The notes below the pieces were generated by a model that had not been told where the DNA came from, did not search any database, and saw only the letters and a program-made list of their open reading frames with translations. From RYN-133 sp036497285 (GTDB lineage: Bacteria; Actinomycetota; Actinomycetes; Mycobacteriales; Jatrophihabitantaceae), in assembly GCA_036497285.1 (NCBI GenBank), contig DASXJR010000085.1, positions 1 to 45,594 on the forward strand: 45,594 bases of DNA, in the 5' to 3' direction. Shown piece by piece: positions 1 through 8,641 of the stretch. Within the stretch, counting starts at the first letter, position 1, and each line of letters starts with the position of its first letter. The position numbers and the translations under genes were made by a program.

Positions 1-35
1 CGGTGATCCCAGAAGTACTGCCAGACGTCGTTCAT
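1..35 (-). CDS. Osmoprotectant ABC transporter permease, N-terminal fragment
   Basis: Only the first codons are present: an ATG at 35-33 on the minus strand followed by MNDVWQYFWDH, running off the left edge. Its ATG overlaps the TGA of the upstream ATPase gene (ATGA), so the two are translationally coupled. An aromatic, amphipathic start straight after an OpuCA/ProV-type ATPase is what one expects of the OpuCB/ProW-type inner-membrane permease. The assignment rests on context, since too little of the protein is visible to show membrane segments. Confidence 0.6.
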   Translation of the reverse strand, partial: MNDVWQYFWDH

Positions 36-1198
36 AGCTCGGCCTTTGCCGCCGCGAGCTCGGTCGGCGCGGCGGCGACCGCCTCGCGGCGCACCCCCGC
101 GGCCCGCGACTCGATGCGAGCCAGCACCTCGGACGCGGTGATCGTGCCGGCGTAACGGCCGTCGTCCTGGACGATCACGCCGCGCCCGCTCGGTGAGGAC
201 AGCGCGGCGTCGAGCGCCTCGCGCAGCGTGCCGGACTCGGCGGCGAGCGTGCCGCCGAGGTTGAGCAGTTCGGGGGTGACGTTGCCAGCCACCGCGGCGT
301 CGTCCAGGCCGCCGGCGGCCAGCCAGCCCTGCGGCTTGTCCTCGTCGTCCACGACCAGGACCCAGTCGTCCTTGGCCGCTTCGCGCGCCTCGCGCATCGA
401 CTGGCCGAGCCGCACCGGCCGCTCGTCGATGAGAGGGAGCTGACCGGCCTCGGCGAAGCCGAGCGCCCGGTAGCCGCGGTCGCGGCCGACGAAACCGGCG
501 ACGAAGGCGTCAGCGGGCCGGGACAGGAGTTCGGCCGGCGTGGCGAACTGCGCGAGCTTGCCGCCCACGCGCATGACCGCCACGTTGTCGCCGAGCTTGA
601 TCGCCTCGTCGATGTCGTGCGTGACGAACACGATCGTCTTGCCGAGTTCGCCCTGCAGTCGCAGGAACTCGTTCTGCAGTTGCTCGCGCACCACCGGGTC
701 GACGGCGCTGAACGGCTCGTCCATCAGCATCACCGGCGGGTCGGCGGCGAGCGCGCGGGCGACCCCGACACGTTGCTGCTGGCCACCCGACAGCTGCGCG
801 GGATAGCGCTTGGCGAACTTGAGGTCGAGGCCGACGCGTTCCATCAGCTCCATCGCCCGGGCCCGTGCCTGCTTGCGGTCCTGGCCGACGAGGAGCGGGA
901 CGGTGGCGATGTTGTCGACCACGGTGCGGTGCGGGAACAGCCCGGCGTGCTGGATGACGTAGCCGATGCCGCGACGCAGCTTGGCCGGGTCGATCTGCGC
1001 GGTGTCCTGGTCGAACAGGATGATCCGCCCGGAGGTGGGCTCGATCATCCGGTTGATCATGCGCAAGCTTGTCGTCTTGCCACAGCCGGACGGTCCGACG
1101 AGCACGGTGATCTTGCCGGACGGAGCCTCGAGCGAGAGCGCGTCGACGGCGACCGTGCCGTCCGGGAAGCGTTTGGTAACGGATTCGAAGCGGATCAC
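32..1198 (-). CDS. Glycine betaine/choline-type ABC transporter ATP-binding protein (OpuCA/ProV-like)
   Basis: ATPase subunit of a quaternary-amine (osmoprotectant) importer, 388 aa, acting at the cytoplasmic face with the permease that follows. Visible motifs are Walker A GPSGCGKTTS (about residue 36), Q-loop, signature LSGGQQQRVG, Walker B VMLMDEPF and switch His in FVTHDIDEA. After the ATPase domain comes the linker typical of this subfamily (FVGRDRGYRALGF) and a C-terminal CBS-type region ending near ITASEVLARIES; CBS domains in OpuCA/OpuA sense ionic strength or c-di-AMP. The start is GTG at 1198, overlapping the stop of the IclR gene (GTGA), and the stop overlaps the permease start. The family is clear; the substrate is inferred. 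Confidence 0.9.
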   Translation of the reverse strand: MIRFESVTKRFPDGTVAVDALSLEAPSGKITVLVGPSGCGKTTSLRMINRMIEPTSGRIILFDQDTAQIDPAKLRRGIGYVIQHAGLFPHRTVVDNIATVPLLVGQDRKQARARAMELMERVGLDLKFAKRYPAQLSGGQQQRVGVARALAADPPVMLMDEPFSAVDPVVREQLQNEFLRLQGELGKTIVFVTHDIDEAIKLGDNVAVMRVGGKLAQFATPAELLSRPADAFVAGFVGRDRGYRALGFAEAGQLPLIDERPVRLGQSMREAREAAKDDWVLVVDDEDKPQGWLAAGGLDDAAVAGNVTPELLNLGGTLAAESGTLREALDAALSSPSGRGVIVQDDGRYAGTITASEVLARIESRAAGVRREAVAAAPTELAAAKAEL

Positions 1199-1932
1199 GG
1201 AACCTCCTCCAGCACGGCCGACGACGCGCCCAGCAGGGCGCCGACGGTCGCTGCCTCATGCGCGACGATCGCGCCGTATGCGTGCAGAGTTGCCTCGTCG
1301 ATGCGGTACGTAGGGCCGAGCAGGTTCAGCGCCCCGGCGATGCCGCCAGCCCATCTGATCGGCGCGGCGATGGCGGTGACATCGGGCTCGATGCGGTCGC
1401 GCTGGGCGACATAGCCGGCCTCGGGGCCGCTGGGCGCCACGTCGCCACGCAACGCGCTGGCAACCGCGAGGTCCTCCAGCGCGATCGCCCGGCCCACCCA
1501 ACTGGTGTGCCGGACCGCGTGCGTTCCCTCCACCATGTCGAGGTAGAGGGCCGTCGCCTTGGTTCCTTCGATGACCAGGTAGGCCGACTCGCCGGTGCGC
1601 TCGACGATGCGCTGCAAGCTGGGCCGGGCCTGATGGACGAGCGGTTGGCGGCCGAGCGCGAGCGCGCCGAGTTGGATCAGCCGGTTGCCCGAGGCGTACC
1701 CGCCACCCGACGTGCGCTTGACGAACCCGGACGCCTCGAGCGTGCGCAACAACCGCAGGGCCGTACTCGGTGCGAGCCCGGTACTGCGGGCGCAGCGGGT
1801 GAGAGTGGTGTGGTCGACGGCGGCCACCTCGGCCAGTAGGGCCAGGGCACGATCGACCGTGCGGGTCGACGCGCCGACGCCCGCGGTGCGTGCGGGGTCG
1901 CGCGAAGGGTGCGGTGACGGATGTTCGGCCAA
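1195..1932 (-). CDS. IclR family transcriptional regulator
   Basis: A 245-aa protein with an N-terminal winged helix-turn-helix (residues about 20-80: TVDRALALLAEVA, then TGLAPSTALRLLRTLEASGF) and a C-terminal IclR effector-binding domain with the typical ESAYLVIEGTKATALY and AIAAPIRWAGGIAGALNL segments. The likely start is TTG at 1932, preceded by a G-rich ribosome-binding stretch. It is the first gene of an operon with the osmoprotectant transporter: its TGA overlaps the GTG of the ATPase. Regulators of this family often control their own operon in response to a small organic ligand, so a compatible solute or its precursor is a plausible inducer (inference). Confidence 0.88.
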   Translation of the reverse strand: MAEHPSPHPSRDPARTAGVGASTRTVDRALALLAEVAAVDHTTLTRCARSTGLAPSTALRLLRTLEASGFVKRTSGGGYASGNRLIQLGALALGRQPLVHQARPSLQRIVERTGESAYLVIEGTKATALYLDMVEGTHAVRHTSWVGRAIALEDLAVASALRGDVAPSGPEAGYVAQRDRIEPDVTAIAAPIRWAGGIAGALNLLGPTYRIDEATLHAYGAIVAHEAATVGALLGASSAVLEEVP

Positions 1933-1971
1933 CTGACCCCCCAGCGCCCGGTCGACAGCACCCTCGTTTCA

Positions 1972-1997
1972 CGCAATAGAACAGGTCTGCCATTGCG
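1972..1997. promoter_or_regulatory. Inverted repeat upstream of the IclR gene
   Basis: CGCAAT (1972-1977) and ATTGCG (1992-1997) are perfect 6-bp arms with a 14-bp spacer. They lie about 40 bp upstream of the IclR start in the 292-bp region between two divergent genes. The position suits autoregulation by the IclR protein, but nothing else identifies the binding protein. The remainder of the divergent region holds no gene that I can support. Confidence 0.35.
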
Positions 1998-2152
1998 CGG
2001 TAACTCGATCCATCGAACCACGCACCCCCGACATCGCCGGAGTCGGTTACTTCTTCGTGACCCCGGTCGCCGCCGGGTTCTGGCGCTTCGGCGTGATGTC
2101 GCCCGTGCGTACGGGTATGCGTGGGAGCGGCCACACATCGACCACAAATTCG

Positions 2153-2166
2153 TTACTGGCCGGTAA
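2153..2166. promoter_or_regulatory. TTAC-N6-GTAA operator-like palindrome upstream of etfD
   Basis: TTACTGGCCGGTAA is palindromic except for one central base pair, and its centre lies about 65 bp upstream of the etfD start. A second site of the same form (TTACGCGCCAGTAA) lies upstream of the secreted-protein gene at 8642. TetR or GntR family repressors commonly bind sites of this size. A fatty-acid-responsive repressor would make sense for etfD, but the regulator is not identified. Confidence 0.45.
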
Positions 2167-2224
2167 TACCTAATAGTCTCGTTGGATTCGCACACTCGCA
2201 TCCCGCAGAGGAGAGGCGTTGAGC

Positions 2225-4504
2225 ATGAGCCCCCACCCGGTGGCGTACGGGACGGTTTTCGACTGGGAGTACACCGCTCCGGGTGCGCTGCGGATCACGC
2301 TGGCGCTGTTGATGCTGGTCGTCACCGTGGCGGTGGCCGGGCGACGCATCGCCTGGCTGGTCAAGCTGATCCGGTCCGGCCGCCCCGCCGAGGGGCGCAC
2401 CGACCAGATCGAGGAGCGCGTCAAGGGCCAGGTCGTCGAGGTGTTCGGCCAGAAGCGGCTGCTGAAGTGGACCGGGCCCGGCATCGCGCACTTCTTCACC
2501 TTCTGGGGCTTCGTCATCCTCGGCGCGACGATCGTCGAGGCGATGGGCGCGCTGGTCATCAGCAAGGACTTCGCGCTCCCGATCATCGGCCACGCCCGAT
2601 GGCTCGGCTTCCTCGAGGACTTCTTCGCCGTCGCGGTGCTCGTGGCGATCATCTGGTTCGCCGCCAACCGCGTACGCAACGCGCCGGACCGCAAGGCACG
2701 CAACAGCCGGTTCTACGGCTCGCACACCGGTCCGGCGTGGGTGATCCTGGGGATGATCTCGCTGGTCGTCATCACCCTGCTGCTCTACCGCGGCGCGCAG
2801 TACAACACCGGCCACTTCCCGTTCGGTGACTCGAAAGCACCGTTCGCGTCATGGATCGTGGCCAAGCTGCTCGGCGACGGTGCGTACAACCAGGGCGTCG
2901 AGACGTTCTTCCTGCTCGCGCAGATGGCGGTCATCTTCGGCTTCACGATCATCGTCACCTACAGCAAGCACCTGCACATCGCGACCGCACCCCTCAACGT
3001 GCTGACCAAGCGGGAGCCGGACGGCCTCGGCCCACTGCTGCCCGTGACCGACGCGGACGGCAAGCCGATCGACTTCTCCGACGTCGAGAACCTGAGCGAG
3101 GACACCGTCTTCGGCAAGGGGAAGATCGAGGACTTCACCTGGAAGGGCTATCTCGACTTCGCCACCTGCACCGAGTGCGGACGTTGCCAGTCGCAGTGCC
3201 CGGCCTGGAACACCGGCAAGCCGCTGTCGCCCAAGCTCGTGATCATGGACCTTCGCGACCACCTGTTCGCGAAGGCTCCGTACATCATCGGCGGCAAGAA
3301 CCTGCCGTCCGACGCGAGCGCCGAGGGCAAGGAGGGCCACGTCCCGGAGGCGGGCTTCCCGCGCATCGAGGGCTCCGGCCCGGACCAGGCCGTCCGGCCG
3401 CTCGTCGGCGACCTCGCCAGCGGCGGCGTGATCGATCCGGACGTGCTGTGGTCGTGCACGACGTGCGGCGCTTGCGTCGAGCAGTGCCCCGTCGACATCG
3501 AACACATCGACCACATCGTCGACATGCGCAGGTACCAGGTGCTGATCGAGTCCGCGTTCCCGTCCGAAGCCGGCGTCATGCTGCGCAACATCGAGAACAA
3601 GGGCAACCCGTGGGGTATGGCCGACCGGGGTCGCGACGAATGGATGGAAGACCTGTCCTTCGAGGTGCGCCGCGCCGAGCCCGGCACCAAGCTCGACGCC
3701 GACATCGAGTACCTGTTCTGGGTCGGCTGCGCCGGCGCGCTCGAGGACCGCTCCCGCAAGGTCACGATTGCGTTCGCCGAGTTGCTGCACACCGCCGGCG
3801 TCGAGTTCGCGGTGCTCGGATCGGGCGAGAGCTGCACCGGTGATCCGGCCCGGCGGCTGGGCAACGAGTTCCTCTTCCAGATGCAGGGCATGCAGAACGT
3901 CGAAACGCTGAACTCGATCGAGCGGGCAGGCGGGATGAAGGTCGTCGCCACCTGCCCGCACTGCTTCAACACGCTGGCCAACGAGTACCCGCAGCTCGGC
4001 GGGCATTACGAGGTCGTGCATCACACGCAGTTGCTCGGCAAGCTGGTCGCGGACGGGCGGCTCACGCCTGTCGAGCCGGTCGACAAGAACGTCACCTACC
4101 ACGACCCGTGCTATCTGGGCCGCCACAACAAGGTCTACACCCCGCCGCGCGAGGTGCTCGGCGCGATCTCCGGACTCAAGTCGCAGGAGATGCACCGCTG
4201 CAAGGACCGCGGCTTCTGTTGCGGCGCGGGCGGCGCACGCTTCTGGATGGAAGAGAAGATCGGCAAGCGGATCAACGTCGAGCGCACGGACGAGGCGCTG
4301 GCGCTGGATCCGGACGTGATCTCCACCGCCTGCCCGTTCTGCATGGTGATGCTGTCCGACGCGGTGGCCGCGAAAGTCGGTGAGGGCGCTGCTCGCGAGG
4401 ACGTGAAGGTGCTCGACGTCGCACAGCTCCTGCAGCAATCGCTCGGGGCTCCGACCGCCAAGGCAACTGCTGGTCAGGAAACCGCTGCTAATCAACCTGA
4501 GTAG
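2225..4504 (+). CDS. etfD: EtfD-like membrane Fe-S oxidoreductase (ETF:quinone link)
   Basis: A 759-aa membrane-anchored iron-sulfur protein of the heterodisulfide-reductase-like family. The N-terminal 250 residues contain about five membrane segments. Two cluster motifs follow, CTECGRCQSQCP (near residue 314) and CTTCGACVEQCP (near 410), then two CCG-type domains (CPHCFNT near 578 and FCCGAGGARFW near 664). The mycobacterial homologue Rv0338c/EtfD re-oxidises electron transfer flavoprotein during fatty-acid beta-oxidation and passes electrons to menaquinone. I chose ATG 2225 over the in-frame TTG at 2219 because GAGGAGAGG (2208-2216) is well spaced from the ATG. It is transcribed alone, divergent from the IclR operon. 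No ETF or acyl-CoA dehydrogenase gene is in the window. Confidence 0.88.
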   Translation: MSPHPVAYGTVFDWEYTAPGALRITLALLMLVVTVAVAGRRIAWLVKLIRSGRPAEGRTDQIEERVKGQVVEVFGQKRLLKWTGPGIAHFFTFWGFVILGATIVEAMGALVISKDFALPIIGHARWLGFLEDFFAVAVLVAIIWFAANRVRNAPDRKARNSRFYGSHTGPAWVILGMISLVVITLLLYRGAQYNTGHFPFGDSKAPFASWIVAKLLGDGAYNQGVETFFLLAQMAVIFGFTIIVTYSKHLHIATAPLNVLTKREPDGLGPLLPVTDADGKPIDFSDVENLSEDTVFGKGKIEDFTWKGYLDFATCTECGRCQSQCPAWNTGKPLSPKLVIMDLRDHLFAKAPYIIGGKNLPSDASAEGKEGHVPEAGFPRIEGSGPDQAVRPLVGDLASGGVIDPDVLWSCTTCGACVEQCPVDIEHIDHIVDMRRYQVLIESAFPSEAGVMLRNIENKGNPWGMADRGRDEWMEDLSFEVRRAEPGTKLDADIEYLFWVGCAGALEDRSRKVTIAFAELLHTAGVEFAVLGSGESCTGDPARRLGNEFLFQMQGMQNVETLNSIERAGGMKVVATCPHCFNTLANEYPQLGGHYEVVHHTQLLGKLVADGRLTPVEPVDKNVTYHDPCYLGRHNKVYTPPREVLGAISGLKSQEMHRCKDRGFCCGAGGARFWMEEKIGKRINVERTDEALALDPDVISTACPFCMVMLSDAVAAKVGEGAAREDVKVLDVAQLLQQSLGAPTAKATAGQETAANQPE

Positions 4505-4596
4505 CCGGGTAGGACAGGGCGTGCGGTCCGTTTCGTCCACGTAGCCTCGGGCCGGACGGACGATCGTCGTTCGTAACCGCCATAGGAGGACGTTGC

Positions 4597-6972
4597 GTGT
4601 CCGAGCCCGAGCGGCTCCAACTTGGTCGGCGGCCCGGTTCGGGTGATGCCGACGGGTCGGATGCGGACACGTTCCGTGCACGGTGGAAGCGGCGCCGCGC
4701 GGCGAAGAAGCGGCGCATCGCTGCGATGTCGCGCCGCCGCCGCATCGCGCGCAGAGTCGGAATCCTCGCTACCTGGTTCCTCGGCCTAATCGCGGCGATC
4801 ATGGTCGCTGCGATCATCTTGTTCTACTCGCTCAGTGACGTCCCGCGTCCGGAGGACGTCGCGCTGCCGCAGGTGGCGACGATCCTGTATGCCGACGGCA
4901 GTGTCATGGGCCGGTTCGGCACGGTCGACCACACCGACGTGCCGTTGCGGCAAGTGCCCCCGCCGGTGCGCTGGGACGTCATCGCGGCCGAGGACCGCGG
5001 CTTCTACAACGAGCCCGGTATTTCGGTTACCGGCACGCTGCGTGCTGCCGTGAACGACCTGACCGGCGGCGACACGCAGGGCGGTTCGGGGATCACCCAG
5101 CAATATGTGAAGAACGCCTACCTGAACAGCTCCCAGACCTTGACGCGCAAGCTGAAGGAACTCGCTATCGCGGTGAAGCTGTCGCGCGAGTACTCGAAGG
5201 ACCAGATCCTCGAGTTCTATCTGAACACCGTCTACTTCGGCCGCGGTGCGTACGGCATCCAGGCCGCGGCGCACGCCTACTTCCGTGAGGACGTCAGCAA
5301 GCTGAACGTCGCGCAGGGCGCGGTGCTCGCGGCACTGCTGCGCGCGCCGTCCTACTACGACCCGGCGGTGAATCCGGGCGAGGCGCAGGACCGCTGGAAG
5401 TACGTCCTGTCAGGCATGGTCGACATCCACAAACTGACCCAGGCGCGGGTCGACGGATTGAAGTACCCGAAGGTCGCGCCCGTCCCGAAGAACACCGGCC
5501 TGACCATCGGCGGTCCGAACGCGATCATCGTGGCCCGGGTCATCGACGAACTCGCCGCCCAGGGCATCCCCGAGAACGAGATCTACGCCAAGGGCTTGAC
5601 GATCAAGACCACGATCAACCGACGCGCGCAGGCGGACGCGGTCAGTGCGATCCATCAGACGTTCTCCGGGCTGACCAGGCAGCAGCGCAACATGAAGAAC
5701 GCGCTCGTTGCGGTGCGGCCGAAGGACGGCGCGGTGCTCGCATACTACGGCGGTCCGTACGGGAAGAACTACGCACACAAGAAGGACCAGTACGACTACG
5801 CCGGGCTCGGCTCCGCCGCGCCGGGATCGTCGTTCAAGCCGTACACGCTCGCGACCGCGTTGACCCAGACGCTCGACAAGAAGGCGAAGGGCGACCCGAT
5901 CACGATCGGCTCGGTCGTCGACGGCAGCTACTGCGTGCACATCGAAGGCACCAAGATCTGCAACGACCCGAGCGACCAGCCGTACAGCAGCTCGCACATC
6001 CGCGTGTCGCTGGCGATGAAGTACTCGCTGAACACGACGTTCGACCAGATGGCGCAACATGTCGGACCAAGCAACGTGGCCGACACCGCGCACGCGGCCG
6101 GCATCTCGAAGACCATCAACGGCAAGCCGTCACTGCAGAATGCCGATGGCCACACCACTTTCGGCATCGGCATCGGCGACTACCCCGTGCACCCCATCGA
6201 CCAGGCGGTCGGGTTCGCGACCTTTGCCAACAACGGCCAGGCCAACGCGCCGTACTTCGTCCAGGAGGCGAAAGCAGCCGACGGCGAGGTGATCTACAGC
6301 CATCACAACCACAGCAGCCAGGCGTTCGACCCCAAGGTTGCCAACGACACCACACTCACCCTCGAGCCGATCGCGGGGTGGTCGGGTGTGCCGTTGGCCG
6401 ACGGCCGACCGTCGGCTGCCAAGACCGGCACCGAGGGCATCCAGGTGGGCAAGCACGCGGGCGGCAACAGCGACGCGTGGATGGTCGGGTTCACCCCGCA
6501 GGTGTCCACCGCGGTGTGGGTGGGCAGTGGCAACTCGACGAAGCCGATCGTCAGCGCCTCCGGCGCGCCTGAGTACGGCCGCGACCTGCCGGGCCGCACC
6601 TGGCAGTTGTTCATGGACAAGTGGCTGGCCGGAAAGGCGGCCCAGCCGCTGCCGACCAAACAGCTGATCGGCGCTCCGACGCCGACCCGGACCGTCGAGC
6701 CGACCACCGAGGCCGCGCCGTCCACACATCCGCCGACGCAACCGTCGACCACCGCGACGTCGTCCTCGTCCACTCCGACGCCGACGCCGACCACCACGAA
6801 GCCGACACCCACGCCGACGACATTGACTCCGACCAGGCCGCCGACCTGTTCGCCGGGCCTGATCCTGCCGAATTGCGCGACGTCGCCGTCGGCGTCGCCG
6901 TCGTCGCCACCGCGGTCGTCGGCCGGGCGGTCGACGCATGCGGCAGGTCCGTCGACCCCAGCGGCGGGCTGA
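4597..6972 (+). CDS. ponA1: Class A penicillin-binding protein (transglycosylase/transpeptidase), PonA1-like
   Basis: Bifunctional peptidoglycan synthase, 791 aa. A very basic cytoplasmic N-terminus (about 50 residues) is followed by one membrane anchor (about 53-80). The GT51 transglycosylase domain contains EDRGFYNEPG (near residue 131) and GGSGITQQYVKN. The transpeptidase domain has the catalytic SSFK (Ser411, Lys414), SLN (477-479) and KTGT (609-612). The tail after about residue 690 is rich in Thr, Pro and Ser (TPTPTPTTTK), typical of actinobacterial PBPs that reach into the wall. The start is GTG 4597 with AGGAGG at 4584-4589. Position ahead of a GT87 protein and the rpsF cluster matches mycobacterial ponA1. 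Confidence 0.93.
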   Translation: MSEPERLQLGRRPGSGDADGSDADTFRARWKRRRAAKKRRIAAMSRRRRIARRVGILATWFLGLIAAIMVAAIILFYSLSDVPRPEDVALPQVATILYADGSVMGRFGTVDHTDVPLRQVPPPVRWDVIAAEDRGFYNEPGISVTGTLRAAVNDLTGGDTQGGSGITQQYVKNAYLNSSQTLTRKLKELAIAVKLSREYSKDQILEFYLNTVYFGRGAYGIQAAAHAYFREDVSKLNVAQGAVLAALLRAPSYYDPAVNPGEAQDRWKYVLSGMVDIHKLTQARVDGLKYPKVAPVPKNTGLTIGGPNAIIVARVIDELAAQGIPENEIYAKGLTIKTTINRRAQADAVSAIHQTFSGLTRQQRNMKNALVAVRPKDGAVLAYYGGPYGKNYAHKKDQYDYAGLGSAAPGSSFKPYTLATALTQTLDKKAKGDPITIGSVVDGSYCVHIEGTKICNDPSDQPYSSSHIRVSLAMKYSLNTTFDQMAQHVGPSNVADTAHAAGISKTINGKPSLQNADGHTTFGIGIGDYPVHPIDQAVGFATFANNGQANAPYFVQEAKAADGEVIYSHHNHSSQAFDPKVANDTTLTLEPIAGWSGVPLADGRPSAAKTGTEGIQVGKHAGGNSDAWMVGFTPQVSTAVWVGSGNSTKPIVSASGAPEYGRDLPGRTWQLFMDKWLAGKAAQPLPTKQLIGAPTPTRTVEPTTEAAPSTHPPTQPSTTATSSSSTPTPTPTTTKPTPTPTTLTPTRPPTCSPGLILPNCATSPSASPSSPPRSSAGRSTHAAGPSTPAAG

Positions 6973-7017
6973 GCGGTCGCGCCGGGCCGACGACGGCCCC
7001 CATGCCAGGATGAGCGC

Positions 7018-7086
7018 GTGACAACCGGACTGAAGGCTCACCGGCGCTTCGCGGGGCCACGCTCCGTCCAGCAGTTGCGCTCGTGA
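7018..7086 (+). CDS. 22-codon leader ORF coupled to the GT87 gene
   Basis: GTG 7018 opens a 22-residue basic peptide (MTTGLKAHRRFAGP, then RSVQQLRS) whose TGA overlaps the GTG start of the next gene (GTGA at 7083-7086). It has its own AGGA (7007-7010) seven bases ahead, whereas the glycosyltransferase start at 7083 has no recognisable ribosome-binding site and no alternative upstream start before an in-frame TGA at 7011. Translation of the large gene therefore probably depends on ribosomes arriving from this leader. A function for the peptide itself is not implied. Confidence 0.5.
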   Translation: MTTGLKAHRRFAGPRSVQQLRS

Positions 7087-8522
7087 CGTCCCGCGAGCCG
7101 CTCGCGCCTGCGCCCAGCCGCAGCGACCCGACCGTCGCCAACGCGGCACGCATCCTCGGCGGCGTGTGGGGCAAGCGCGCCGGAGTACGCCGGTCGGCGT
7201 GGTGGACCCCGCTGCGTGTCCTGCTCGCGCTCACCTTGATCACGCTGATTCTCGGGTTCGTCCAGAAGGCGCCGTGCGCGAGCGGCAACTGGCCGGGCTC
7301 GAAGCAGTACACGCACATGTGCTACTCCGACGTCGTCCCGCTCTGGTCGGACGAACGGCTGGACGTCGGCGCGGTGCCCTACCGCGACACGGCGGTCGAA
7401 TACCCCGTGCTCACCGGCGGATTCATGTGGGTCACCGCGGAGATCACCCGCGGGCTGCACGCCTTCGACCACGAGTGGTCCTACGTCGTCCTGTTCGTCG
7501 TCGTCACCTCGCTGCTGCTCGCGTTGTGCGGGCTGGTGGTGACGGGGACGACCGCGCTCACCGTCCCGGGCCGGCCCTACGACGCGGCATTGTTCGCGCT
7601 GTCGCCGCTGCTGATCTTCCACGCGTTCTCGAACTGGGACCTGCTGGCGATGGCGCTCGCGAGTGCCGGCCTGTTGGCCTGGGCCAGGAACAAACCGGTG
7701 GCCGCCGGGGTGTTCATCGGCCTGGGCACAGCGGCGAAGCTCTATCCGATCTTCCTGCTCGTGCCGATCGCGATCCTGGCGATCCGCACTCGCCGTTACG
7801 AATCGGCGGTATGGGCCGGCGTCGCCACCGCGGTGTCGTGGCTGACGGTCAACATCCCGATCGCGCTGGCCTACCACGACGGGTGGTGGGCCTTCTACAA
7901 GTTCAGCGAGCAGCGGCCGGCCGAGCGCAGTTCGATCTGGGCGATCCTGAAGACGTTGGCCGACAGCGGCAACAACCCGAGCGACTCGGTGTACTGGGTG
8001 CCGCCCGGTGCGGCGGTCGCGCTCGCGGTCGTCGCCGGGGTGCTGGTGGTGGTGTGGCTCGGGCTGAGTGCGCCGGTGAAACCGCGCCTGGCCCAGCTGG
8101 CATTCCTTTCCGTACTGGTGTTCCTGTTGACCACGAAGGTGTGGAGCCCGCAGTACTCGCTGTGGCTCGTGCCGCTGCTCGCCCTCGCCCGCCCGCGCTG
8201 GCGGTTGGCCCTGGTGTGGCAGTTCGTCGAGATCGCGGTGTGGTTCATGACGTTGACCCTGCTGTTGGGCCTCGACCCGAACCGGACCGCGCACGGCATC
8301 GGCTACGGCTGGCTCATGCTCGTGATCGGCATCCGGGACGCGTTGCTGATCGCCTTGGCCGGACTGATCATCCGGGACATGTGGCGACCGGGGCGCGATG
8401 TCGTGCGTACGGGGGGCGACACGGACGACCCGGGCGGGGGTCCGTTCGATCATGCCCGGGATTACTTCGGCCGGAATGGGCATAACGTTCATGAACAGGA
8501 AGTGGGGGTTGCGGCGATGTGA
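7083..8522 (+). CDS. GT87-family (DUF2029) integral membrane glycosyltransferase
   Basis: A 479-aa polytopic membrane protein with roughly ten hydrophobic segments. The extracytoplasmic loop after the first segment carries YRDTAVEYPVLTGG, the Asp plus Tyr-Pro signature seen in GT87/GT-C mannosyltransferases that use polyprenyl-phosphate sugars for envelope glycans. Further conserved-looking stretches are FSNWDLLAMALASAGLLAWA and a KVWSPQYSLWLVPL segment near the end. Synteny (after a class A PBP and before rpsF) matches mycobacterial Rv0051. Acceptor and sugar cannot be told from sequence. Its start is discussed under the leader ORF at 7018. Confidence 0.8.
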   Translation: MTSREPLAPAPSRSDPTVANAARILGGVWGKRAGVRRSAWWTPLRVLLALTLITLILGFVQKAPCASGNWPGSKQYTHMCYSDVVPLWSDERLDVGAVPYRDTAVEYPVLTGGFMWVTAEITRGLHAFDHEWSYVVLFVVVTSLLLALCGLVVTGTTALTVPGRPYDAALFALSPLLIFHAFSNWDLLAMALASAGLLAWARNKPVAAGVFIGLGTAAKLYPIFLLVPIAILAIRTRRYESAVWAGVATAVSWLTVNIPIALAYHDGWWAFYKFSEQRPAERSSIWAILKTLADSGNNPSDSVYWVPPGAAVALAVVAGVLVVVWLGLSAPVKPRLAQLAFLSVLVFLLTTKVWSPQYSLWLVPLLALARPRWRLALVWQFVEIAVWFMTLTLLLGLDPNRTAHGIGYGWLMLVIGIRDALLIALAGLIIRDMWRPGRDVVRTGGDTDDPGGGPFDHARDYFGRNGHNVHEQEVGVAAM

Positions 8523-8543
8523 CCCCGACGCCCCGACTGGAGG

Positions 8544-8559
8544 GTTACGCGCCAGTAAC
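8544..8559. promoter_or_regulatory. GTTAC-N6-GTAAC palindrome upstream of the secreted protein
   Basis: GTTAC (8544-8548) and GTAAC (8555-8559) are perfect arms around GCGCCA, about 85 bp upstream of the start at 8642. It resembles the site at 2153-2166 in both arms and spacing, suggesting one regulator may control etfD and this gene. The rest of the 119-bp gap shows a Shine-Dalgarno GGAG at 8629-8632 but no clear promoter hexamers. Confidence 0.42.
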
Positions 8560-8641
8560 TTAAACTGAAGAGCCTCGTTGACCCGAACAGCACGGTAAAT
8601 TTGCTGTCAGGTTTGTCCGCTTCGGATCTGGAGTGACCGTT

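Noticed and set aside
2219..2224. TTG 2219 as the etfD start
   Set aside because: The Shine-Dalgarno sequence GAGGAGAGG nearly abuts the TTG but is correctly spaced for ATG 2225.
2849..4681. Long open frames opposite real genes (also 13733-15568, 38664-40505, 40198-41673, 43105-45438)
   Set aside because: They are mirror frames of high-GC coding genes, are rich in Arg/Ala/Gly/Val without domains, and overlap well-supported proteins on the other strand.
6670..6900. Short-period repeat at the end of the PBP gene
   Set aside because: It is the coding sequence of the Thr/Pro-rich tail and not an independent repeat or CRISPR.
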